Shown here: positions 54,964-64,000 of the stretch, in pieces
How the letters are laid out: each line of letters starts with the position of its first letter
Numbering within the stretch: position 1 is the first letter of the stretch
Source: Chromera velia
Lineage: Eukaryota; Sar; Chromeraceae
NCBI GenBank assembly: GCA_018398765.1
Contig: JAHBMJ010000477.1
Coordinates: forward strand, 40,821-104,820
DNA: 64,000 bases
Direction: 5' to 3'
Notes under the pieces: model-generated
What the model was told of the DNA's origin: nothing
What the model saw: only the letters and a program-made list of their open reading frames with translations
Databases searched by the model: none
Made by a program: the position numbers and the translations under genes

Positions 54964-56860
54964 AAGAAAGAAAATCGACGCACGCAGTGCCAAGCATGAA
55001 AACAGAAGGAAAAGTCAAAAGGAGTCGGACATCCACATTTAAATCAGAACCCCAGTTAGTTAGATCGAGAGACCAGACTTTGAAAATATGACGAGTGACA
55101 CAAGGGGGGAACAAAAACAGGGAAAGGAAGATGGGGGGGAAAGGAGAAAAGGGTTGAAAGAGAACGCGGTTCAGGGTTTCAGGGGGGCAAGTAGAAGGTC
55201 TGCAGGGGGATGTGAGCAGAGAAATTTTATGCCGTGAAGTCCTCACACAATCATTGAATCACTTCACATCAGATCACGCTTATTTGGAAAAAGTCTGCTT
55301 AGTAGGACGGCCATCTTTCTGGGTGTCTAGACTGTTCCATTCCTCTTCTTCTTTTCTTCTCATAGAATGAGCCTCACCGTGTCTGATTTGGTGTCGCTTT
55401 CCGTTGTCTCATCCTTGCGCCAAGTCATTGCGCAAGTGATGAAGAACCACTTTAGTCGGGGGATGCTGTGTCATATGGAGGAAACACGTACTGCAAAGAA
55501 GGTTCAAAGACAAAGGAAAACAGAAAAAGTCATGGAAGCATCGATATTCAAGTCACGAATCAAGTGAAGTGAGAAACACAAATCTGAAGCTTGGAAGAAG
55601 ATCAAAAGAACTAGTAAAGAGTTGAAAGCGACTAGCAATTGGGGACCTGGTTGAGGACAAACATGCAGTGACGAATAGTGACGAACACAATATTGTCATA
55701 AATACATGGGCACCTGAAATTATCTGATGTTAAACAGCTAGCAGCTTAGGTTGATACTATTCTACTAGTTAGCATACTAGCTTGAAGGATTATAAAAACC
55801 AGCCTACTAGTAAAAGGATTTTGATTTGTTTAATTATCAATTTAATTTGATCATATGCAGATAAAAAGTAGGTAAAAACTAGAGTATCACTGGCAAAACA
55901 TCATAATACATCATACATATATCTTAGCATATATCCTACATGCATAAAAATATTTATTTAACTAAAATTCTGGTTTTTGAAACTATATAGGCTAAAGCCA
56001 CGAAGTTTATAGTTTTATAGGACAAAACTATTATAGTAGGATTTATTTAAAAATATATATTTGAGTAAAATTTAGCTAAAACCGTAGCTATATAGGCTAA
56101 AATTGCATGTTATCACAATTATATCATTGATTTATATATACTTCATTACAGTCACGGTGCTTAATCATACTTCATCTAATTACTAGCAGACTCATATAGT
56201 ATACACTATTGACTAAACTATTCATACAGTGGGTTAATGATGGCTAATTATTCAAAAAAGTTATAAAAAGTTTATGACTTTGGTCACTTTGCAATTAATG
56301 CCTATGCATACCAATTTTAGGTTAAGTTTCGGGATATGTCATACTTTTTAACTACTGTGAAAAGCCAGTGAGCCACTGCATGATTTAAGTCTGATTCTGA
56401 GACATACTGTATGCCACTGCAACTGATTAAAAAAATATGTACACAAGTTACGTAACACAACAACTTGAGTCATTAGACTGTTCTCATTTTGCCTTCAATG
56501 TGAAGGCTGATTCACTACTAAGTTGATTCACAACAAGAATGTGAACAAATAAAAGACTGCAGACGGTTGTTGTTTTTTGAAACTCACTAAGACTGACATC
56601 TCCATGTTCTCAACTGGCAGTGTCAGGCAGTGCTGTAGGGGAGTTAAGGCGACCTGGATGCCCAAGAACAAATGAAGGTCGGGAAAGAAGAATACACACT
56701 TCATTTCACCATATATTTCTTCCACTTTCCCCCTCTCAGAGCAGCATTGATTTTTGAATCGCTGTTCTTTTCTGCTTCCAAAACATTTCTTCCCACCCTC
56801 TCTTGGACCCGTTTCCTTTGCTTGCCGCCCTCAGTTGGGTGCGAACGAAGCACTTAACGC
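54964..56860. other. Intergenic, AT-rich in the middle; no supported gene
   Basis: About 54964-55250 is probably the 3' untranslated region of the ligase. About 55600-56550 is AT-rich, with two diverged copies of a segment ending CTATATAGGCTAAA (about 55984 and 56089), suggesting decayed repeats. A 66-codon ORF at 55367-55567 has no recognisable domain. Confidence 0.45.
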
Positions 56861-57988
56861 TCACTGAATTCCGAACAGAGCGCTAATTGTTGCATGGGCA
56901 TCCTCCACTGACATGTCACCTGCCTGAAGTGAAGAGCCCATATTGTGCAGTGCACGGCGCACTTCTGCATCAAGGTGCGGGTTTCGCGCAGCCACTTGGC
57001 ACACCGTCACTCCGAACGCAAACGAGTCGAAGTACCGCCCGTCCACTTTCACTCCGCGCCTCACGGCAGCTATAGTCTCATCGACTCCCGGAAAGAACCC
57101 AGGAGTGAGCGCTCTTGGCAGAGCCTGGCCTCGTCCGTCCATTGGAGCAGCGCCTCCGAGATCACTGACGATGCTGTTGCCATCCTCGTCCACCAGAATA
57201 TTCTCTGGTTTAATGTCGAAGTGAGCGAAGCCACGAGCGTGCATGTTCTTGATACCATTCGCAGTGCCGAAGAGCACACGTCCCACCGCCTGCGGCCCCG
57301 CGTGCTCGAAGAACTTGTGCAGATCCTCACTCATCTTTACGACTTGGTAAGGACAGCCTTGCTCATCAGGTCCCCGATTGAGCAACTCGATCACATTGGG
57401 TGTGCCCTTCAATTCCTCCATGACACTCACTTCATTGCAAAGAGAATGGCCAGGAAGGGGAATCGCAACAGCCTCGTTGTCCGGCTTCCGGCACTGGAAC
57501 ACCTTCTTCTGCCCACCACTGCCGAGTCGACCCCCTGGCGCACACAAAGTGGAGGATGCTTGTGCAGCTGCTGTATCTGCATCTATGCCTTCGAAGACCT
57601 TCCTTAGGAAAACCCAAGCAGCCTTCGGACCGTGGAATCTGAAGATTGATTGCGACTTCGGGATCCAATCTTCAGTCACCCTCTTCCAACTGGAGGTAAA
57701 CTTCCAAGTCTTCAGGCTCTTTCGGTCAATCCCTAGCTGTTGCTCTACAGCCTGTCCAACGGCACGGGGATTCTTCCCATCCGATCTCTTGAGGTTCCCT
57801 GACGTGTCCGCAAAGTGCACAGAGCTGTTGTCAACCCACACCATCCCACCCCTTACCATCCAGCCAAAGTGCAAGAAACGTTTCTGTTCGTCTGCCGAAA
57901 CAGACCCCTGACTCTCCCTGCCGTCGAACATTGTGTACAGCCGTCTACGTGTTGCAGCAATATATATGTACGAGAAATGTGAGTGCAA
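56861..57988 (-). CDS. Protein-kinase-like protein lacking the VAIK lysine
   Basis: An uninterrupted ORF of 375 residues. The protein kinase fold normally transfers phosphate from ATP to Ser/Thr/Tyr. Motifs visible in order: a glycine loop GGRLGSGGQKKVF (about 152-164); the VAIK position reading VAIPLP (about 174-179), with no lysine; the alpha-C glutamate in CNEVSVMEELKG; the catalytic loop FAHFDIKPENILV (HRD reads HFD, with Asp and Asn kept); DLGGAAP in place of DFG; and a short C-lobe (YFDSFAFGVTVCQVAARNP). The first 150 residues are non-kinase and contain FLHFGWMVRGG and WVFLRKVFEG blocks that could be a PH-like or other N-terminal domain; I cannot name it. A later start (MFDGRESQG at about 57931) would remove a poor N-terminus. 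It may be a pseudokinase, or a kinase using another lysine. It is a single exon, with no introns seen. Confidence 0.75.
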   Translation of the reverse strand: MHSHFSYIYIAATRRRLYTMFDGRESQGSVSADEQKRFLHFGWMVRGGMVWVDNSSVHFADTSGNLKRSDGKNPRAVGQAVEQQLGIDRKSLKTWKFTSSWKRVTEDWIPKSQSIFRFHGPKAAWVFLRKVFEGIDADTAAAQASSTLCAPGGRLGSGGQKKVFQCRKPDNEAVAIPLPGHSLCNEVSVMEELKGTPNVIELLNRGPDEQGCPYQVVKMSEDLHKFFEHAGPQAVGRVLFGTANGIKNMHARGFAHFDIKPENILVDEDGNSIVSDLGGAAPMDGRGQALPRALTPGFFPGVDETIAAVRRGVKVDGRYFDSFAFGVTVCQVAARNPHLDAEVRRALHNMGSSLQAGDMSVEDAHATISALFGIQ

Positions 57989-58468
57989 CGGATGCGTCCA
58001 CCCTTAGAAGGTCGACTTCTGTCCAATTATGATCGCCAGCTCAAGGCTCAATGCTTATTTGATTGAACACGCAATACACAATCCAACTTTGTCCTAGCCG
58101 GCTACCGTCAGAGCACTGAGAGCATTGAAGTTATGATTGAACAGTCCGTCGAGTCCGAGCTGCAACATTCTGCAACACCGCATGCATGGTATGCGGCGCT
58201 GCATGCATGCATGGGTTTGGGTTTGAGCAACGGGTTTATATAAACCCATGCAATCATCTGACGCACGCGAAGCGTGCGAATGGCCCGGAAAGATTTTTTT
58301 TATGGAGTCAGGTCGTGGGTTAATTCGAGCCCTTGGACCCTTACTTTTTCGTCAAGATTTACCTGCATGGCAGGATTCTGTGCGCGAGCAGCGTCAGCGC
58401 GCAGGGGGGGTCTCAGGGGAGAAAACCTAGCTTATTAAGTGCCCTCTATAGATAAATCTTTCCGGGCC
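57989..58468. other. Intergenic with a 17-bp perfect inverted repeat
   Basis: ATGGCCCGGAAAGATTT at 58280-58296 and its exact reverse complement at 58454-58470 enclose about 157 bp. CATGCATGC clusters lie at about 58180-58212. It could be a small MITE. The second arm overlaps the ATG at 58469. Confidence 0.5.
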
Positions 58469-59781
58469 ATGTCCAGACAATGGATCAGGAGACCACGCAT
58501 AGGGAGACCTTCGCAACCGTGTGAGTGCGCATTGTCATGTCATTCAGAGGCTCTTCGACACGAAATTATGCTTTCTTGCAAGAATCGTGGGCAGACTTCT
58601 GCCGAGACGGAGACAGTGACAAGAGGAGACGGCGATGAGCGTCAGACTGAAGCTGGGGGGAGTTCTTCCTCTTCCTCGCCCCCAGTGGGTGAGTTCCCCC
58701 CGGCTACATGGTGTGAGTGTGGCAGAAGAGTTTTGGGTATCAGATGGGCCCATCTCTTCATGCGTCCCGTTGGCAGAGTCAATCGGTCTTTCGGCGCTGT
58801 CACGTCAGAGAGACTGCGGACAGCTCTTGACGCCTTCATCAAAAGGGGGGAGACAGACGCTCTATACCTATTTCTGTTTGTGGGGGCTGACATAGATGGG
58901 ATTATGGGGGTATGGACGGCTCTCACGAGCCATCCTTGCTGGGCATATGGAAGCAGTGCGGCTGCTTGTGGAGGCGGGGGCGGGGCTTGAGGTCTCCTTA
59001 TCTGTGCGGAATTTGCAGCATGGACACACTGCTCTTCTCTATGCGATTATCATGCGCGAACCTGAGATTGCGAAATTTCTCGTTTCCAAGGGGGCAAACG
59101 TGAAAGCAGTGGCAGACCCTCGGTCTAGGCAAACTCTGAGCCCACTCCATCTGGCTATTGAGAAAGGCTTCGTTGATCTTGTTGGTTGTCTCGTTTCGAA
59201 TGGAGCCGACGTCAACAGCACGAATGCCGAAGGGCACACCGCGCTTCAGCATGCCGTCAGGTGGCGTCAGAAAGAGGCGGCCGAGCGCCTGCTTGATTTG
59301 GGGGCGGAAGTGGACAAAAGAGGACGAAACGGTTTCACCGCTCTCATGTGCACGGAAGTTTCCACATGGGACTCTACGCTGTCGCGATTGTGGTGATATT
59401 GCAGAGCTCCTCCTCTCCCGAGGGGCCGACCCGAATGCAAAGGACAGTCGCTGTACCGCAGCGAGAAGTGTTCTGCACCTCGCTGCCAGAGAGGGGTGTG
59501 CGAATGTTGTGCAGGTTCTTCTCGATACTGGTGCCGACGTGCACGCAACAGATGCGTCCGGACGGACAGCTCTACACTCGGCTGTCTGTCAGAGTATTCA
59601 ACACTTCTATGTACGCAGCAAGAAGCTTCGTATTGCAAAGATGCTCGTCTCCAATGGCATCAACGTGAATGCTGTAGATATCGATGGAGAGACAGCGCTC
59701 GCAAAGGCAGAGAAGCATCGATCTGTGCGTTTCCCTCTTCGCACCTTTCTTGCCAGCCTGCCCCAGCAACAGCTGGAGTAG
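58469..59781 (+). pseudogene. Ankyrin-repeat protein gene with two frameshifts
   Basis: Three overlapping frames together give one ankyrin protein. Frame A (58469 to about 58924) carries an N-terminal Ser-rich stretch, a CECGRRVLGIRWAHLF block and the first repeat (LFLFVGADIDGIMGVWTAL). Frame B (about 58923-59370) carries RAILAGHMEAVRLLVEAGAG, HTALLYAIIMREPEIAKFLV, SPLHLAIEKGFVDLVGCLV and HTALQHAVRWRQKEAAERLL. Frame C (about 59390-59781) carries DIAELLLSRGADPNA, SVLHLAAREGCANVVQVLL and TALHSAVCQS, and ends at TAG 59779-59781. Each frame has intact repeats with no internal stop, so the shifts are either recent or assembly errors. Ankyrin repeats mediate protein binding; the partner is unknown. 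There are no splice signals that would bridge the frames well. Confidence 0.75.
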
Positions 59782-60199
59782 AAGCAATTAGAGTGACGTT
59801 CAACAGTAACTAGCGTCCCTTTCTCTCTGCAGGCTTTCGCCCTTTCATTCCCTCTTGCTTTCTTTCCTTCTTTCCTTCCTTCCTTCCTTCCTCCTTTAAG
59901 TTTCCTTCTTCGTGGTCTTTCCTCAGTGACTGTCTCGCAGCCTTCTGATTACGTTTGCAAAAGGAAGCGCGGGATTGAAGTCTGACCGATAAACATGCAT
60001 TCTGTGGTTGAGAAAGGTCAAAAAAGAAGAAGTGGACCACTCTCGCGAGACTGCAGATAGATTCGTGAAGCACGTAACCCTTATTGACGTGCATTCCACC
60101 CTTTTACGGAATGCACCGAGAAGAGAGGTTTGCTTCCTTTCAGGTTAAAAGGGCATGCAGTTCCCTCAGTGGTTGCATGCAGGCACCTTCAGTCAACGG

Positions 60200-60237
<38 letters not shown>

Positions 60238-61440
60238 CAGTGTCATGCACGAATTCACAGTTACACATGTACATGCACACATGCACAGTCACACAGGGGG
60301 TCCCGGGACTGCTGAAGGGCTGGAAGCCGCAGAGTCCGGCAACGATCAGCTTGTCTTCGAAAGCACAAAGAGAGAGGCAGAAAAGGGACGACTTTGCATA
60401 GCAAGAAATGAGAAAGAGGCTAGGAAAGAGACGAAGTGAGACCTAAAGTGAGACGAAGTCAATTAATTTAAGGTGATTAATTTAAAAAGAAAAAGTCCTG
60501 TGTTCCCCTTGATTGATTGCACTTCTCGTCAGAGTTCTCAGAACCTGAACCTTCAATATAAAAATCAAATCAATTCATCGTTATAGTCCATACTACTAGG
60601 GTTACGATGGCTGCTAGGATGGCTGCCGGCTTCAGTTTACTATAGGGTTAAATTTGGGGTTTAATCTAGTTTAATCGCGCATCATTTCTCCATATAATAA
60701 AAAATGAACAAAATGTGAATAAACAGCTAGCTAGTGAATAAAAAGACGATGTTGTTTACTTTTCTACCTTTATAAAAAAAATATCGGATTATTATCCTAT
60801 TAAACCTAGATCCTAACAGCTTTGAAGTAAAACATTGAGAGCAAAACTGAACCAGAAATGATGTTCTAGCATTTTAACTTGAAATAAAAGCTGACTAGTA
60901 CTTCTTCAAGAATGTTCGGTGGAACGCCCGGTAAAAAAGTCTCCTTACCGGACATTTTAACTTACCTTTTTGAAATTAAGTACTTAAAATATCGTTTTTT
61001 TTTGTACCGGGGGGTCGGTATCGCATTTTGGTATTTAGCTTTGTCGGGATTTAACATGTGGAACATATATTTTTTTTTTTAATCATATTGAGTTGACTTT
61101 TGATAAAATTTTTCAAAGTTTGTCAAGCTACCAGTGGTTAAAACTGTTAGGTCTTGCTCGTGCTGCTGGACAGCGATCCACTGCACGTACCATGACAAAC
61201 CATGCGGAGACAAACTTGAACCATTTGAACCGGGCGGAGACAAACCGTGCTGGACGATTTGCCCCCGAAGCTCCCGATGGGCGGCGACCTTTCTGTGCGT
61301 GTTTAACCAAGTTTAAGTCGGCGAGAAATCCCGTGACACACGCAGTGTTCAATTGACTGCTTCGAACCCGTTTCGATTGATCGATCGATCGAGTCGGTTA
61401 GTAGAAAATTCCATCATGCGGTTGTTATGTATGCCATGCG
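59782..61440. other. Intergenic; (CA)n repeat and AT-rich sequence, no gene seen
   Basis: A CTTC run lies at about 59860-59895 and (CA)n at 60203-60235. About 60430-61130 is AT-rich with A and T runs and looks like decayed mobile DNA. About 61150-61350 is more GC-rich, with repeated GGAGACAAAC words, and has open frames on both strands but no recognisable domain. Confidence 0.45.
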
Positions 61441-61446
61441 GAATGT

Positions 61447-61452
61447 GCGTGC

Positions 61453-61483
<31 letters not shown>

Positions 61484-61595
61484 TGTGTGTGAGTGTTCGT
61501 GCGTGCGTGCGTGCGTGAGTGCGTGCGTGTGTGTGTATGTGTGTGTGTGTGAGTGTTCGTGCGTGCGTGCGTGTGTGTGTATGTGTGTGTGTGTA

Positions 61596-61632
<37 letters not shown>
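61447..61632. repeat. (GT)n/(GTGC)n microsatellite with an internal duplication
   Basis: GT runs alternate with GTGCGTGC blocks. The block GAGTGTTCGTGCGTGCGTGC occurs twice (about 61491 and 61551), so a 60-bp segment was duplicated. Confidence 0.85.
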
Positions 61633-61641
<9 letters not shown>

Positions 61642-64000
61642 GTAAAGATCAATAGGGAAGGCGGGGTGGGAGTGAAAGGTCTGAACGAGAGAGAAAGAAA
61701 GCAGGTGCATGTACCTTTGTGCCCATGTGTGCGGCTGTTTGCTTTGTTTCCCCCAGTACTCACGCTCTCGCTTGCTTCTGTACCCTCTCCCTTCCTTCCA
61801 TCTTCCTTTGCCTATTTCTTCCCACTGCGAAGAGAATCTTTCTGTATAAATAATAACCTACCCACTCGCTCACGTGATGTTGGGATGCTCTTCGACTTTC
61901 TCAACAGGAAAAATCAGAGAAAAGAAAGAAATAAAGAAACGAAGGAAAACTGACTGCATGCATTCGCGAAGTGATCCTTCGACTGGACTCCACGACTTGA
62001 TTCATAGAGGGAATTGAGTGGAAGGGGGGGACCCATAATGTGAATTGATACGATCTGGTGAGCATACGGTGTCACACACGCACACGAACAAACACACACA
62101 TGTGACATGACATGACACATGAATGCAGTATGGCTAGAGACCCATGCAGGACAAGTGCGTGCATGATCATGGAAGCAAATCCTGGTGGCTTTCTTACTTG
62201 CAGTCGAGCTCGCATGATGGACCCTCCCATGAATGCTCGTCTGTCAGTCCGTCAGTCAGTTAAGCTCCTCCTGTCCGTCTGCCCTGACCCTTCCACCCAG
62301 AGCCCTGAATTCCCGTCCGTCCTACTTTTGGCTTGCGTTGCTTCTGCAACGAGAAATTCCTTCCCATCTCTTTCAAGACTTGACGATTCCTTCCTCTTTT
62401 GTTTCCTGCGAGCCTGAATTACCCGCACATGGACATCATCATGCATGAACTTATTGGCACGTACTCACATTCTCTCTATCATTATCTGCTGCTCCCCCTT
62501 CCCTTTTTTGCCTCGAGGATCCATGCACAACGAAATTAAACAGAAGACAAACTCGGCCGGTTCGTTTGCGAACTCTTGTATGTAAGTGTCTCCACTCGTA
62601 TTCTTCTTGTAACTTGCTTCACAACGGCACAAAGACATTGACTGCATGCTTCTCTGTCTTTTTGTAACCATCCCCACTGCCGGAAGGTCCTTTTGTAACC
62701 ATCGTCACCACGACAAGCAGCAATGAAGCCCCCCTGTCTGCTCTTTTGTAACCGTATTTGAAAGAGCGAAAAAGTCATTGCCTTTTTGTTGCAGCTTCAT
62801 TTTTTTCACCAGACGACACATCCATTTTTCTCCCAAATACTCACGCTCTGTACTGCCAATAAAATGGCCGCTCTTGAAGTGATGCACGCACGGACAGACA
62901 AGGTCGATTGAAGAGAAGATCAATGTACGGATAAACGCCTGAAGAATGCAGTTCGGACACCTGTTGTGTTCGATCGATTTTCTTTCTCTTGGCACTTGAG
63001 CCCACCAGCTGACTGTCCGAAAGGCGAAAGTTGCTATGTTTTGTGTCACGCTGCTTGGCCGTACACAAACATGATATGGATCATTTGTTCATTGCATTGT
63101 CCCTTCTTCCCTGCCCCCCTTCCCTCCTTTCACTCTTCTCCCGCTTACTGCATGTGAAAATCGATCAATCGACCGGTATCTTCTTCTTTCTGAAAGAAAA
63201 AGAAAAGAAAAAACGAATGCATGCACCACGCAAGATTTGATTAATTCAACAGATCGATCCACATCACCCCTTGCATCTCCTTCTTTGGTGTTTGGCAATC
63301 AATCAATCCATCGGATACGGGTTTGGGAGAAAATTGACGCACGCAAGTTACGTTCACTTGCGAAGGACGCTCAGTCGAAAGGGGCCCTTCATGCCATGCA
63401 TGATATAGATATTAATACTAATCTACACACAGTGAATCAGAAAATGACGAATTCAGGACAGACACAGTACAAGAACACATAACAAGCAAGTAGATCACAA
63501 ACACATTGAACGAACAAAGAACAAATGGTTGACAGGCACAGGCGACGAACAAATGAATGACTGATACATTCAGTAAAGGAGTGGAAAAAGGAGTGGAAAG
63601 ATAGAGGAATCATGAATGCATCCGTTCGTTCCATGTCGAGGAGCAGAGAAGGACAAGATCATCACGTCGAATGCATTAAATGAAAGAAAACATGGTCAAT
63701 ATCAAATGACAGGCCAGCAACTTCATTTCTCCTTTTTGATGATCTCTTGCTTTCTTTCCTTCCTGCCTTCCTGTTTGAGTCTTGACTGCGAGGCCTTTCC
63801 TTCCCCCTTTTGTTCTTTTTGTTCTTCTTCCTCTGTTTCCTTTTCTGTCCTTCCTCTCACTTCCCTTCATTTGATTCTCCTCATGCATCAAGTCTGTCTG
63901 TTCCTGCGGGGTCACTCACTCAGACTTCTGCAGAAGCCAGGGAGGAAGGGAAGGAATGGACGTCGGGACGATGAGGAGGAACGGGGGCGATCGACGTCCT
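61633..64000. other. Intergenic to the window end, no supported gene
   Basis: Short ORFs only, none with a recognised domain. The sequence around 62600-62760 repeats TTTTGTAACC words three times, interleaved with CATC or CGTC. A minus-strand gene could begin beyond the window end, where sequence around 63700-63960 is pyrimidine-rich. I cannot support it. Confidence 0.4.

Noticed and set aside
56887-57911. Plus-strand ORFs of 62-220 codons opposite the kinase-like gene
   Set aside because: Antisense shadows. Kinase motifs are on the minus strand.
61353-61953. Cys/Val and Thr/His-rich ORFs
   Set aside because: Translations of the GT microsatellite.

Overview
This is a nuclear window from a eukaryote with spliced genes. 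I infer an alveolate alga of the chromerid type, most likely Chromera velia. The grounds are: mixed base composition with dense microsatellites and pyrimidine tracts; about 30 GT-AG introns in one gene; a PPR protein whose leader looks like a signal peptide followed by a plastid transit region (the bipartite leader of complex plastids); starch-binding (CBM20) proteins; and frequent TGCATGC motifs, which apicomplexan ApiAP2 factors bind. The species name is inference. Nothing prokaryotic was seen.

Layout. 0.1-2.1 kb: a minus-strand spliced gene of unknown function. 2.7-5.5 kb: a decayed LTR element with a minus-strand gag remnant. 5.6-7.1 kb: a hairpin MITE, a tRNA-like remnant and duplicated repeats. 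7.5-9.1 kb: a 38-bp minisatellite with a 503-bp higher-order duplication. 10.8-13.6 kb: a two-exon PPR gene. 17.1-23.5 kb: a nearly complete Ty1/copia element with 98% identical LTRs, apparently inserted inside an older inverted-repeat element. 24.0-26.7 kb: a 5'-truncated, mutated LINE. 27.1-27.6 kb: a MITE.

28.7-35.1 kb holds the most unusual locus: two divergent paralogues, each with an N-terminal CBM20-like domain, a low-complexity linker and a C-terminal array of 18-residue Cys/His units (8 and 21 units), followed by a 40-codon ORF carrying one more unit. 37.3-39.8 kb: a minus-strand spliced gene of unknown function. 40.55-54.96 kb: a large RCC1-HECT (HERC-like) E3 ubiquitin ligase. I could trace 30 exons whose summed length is divisible by three. 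56.9-58.0 kb: a minus-strand protein-kinase-like gene lacking the VAIK lysine. 58.5-59.8 kb: an ankyrin-repeat gene broken by two frameshifts. 59.8-64 kb: no supported gene.

How the genes work together: no operon-like logic applies. The CBM20/Cys-His pair shares a 1.5-kb divergent promoter region and may be co-regulated. The unknown gene at 39.8 kb and the HERC gene are also divergent, about 0.7 kb apart. A recurrent feature is that tetranucleotide arrays in introns (GTCA, GTCT, GTCC) begin exactly at the 5' splice site.
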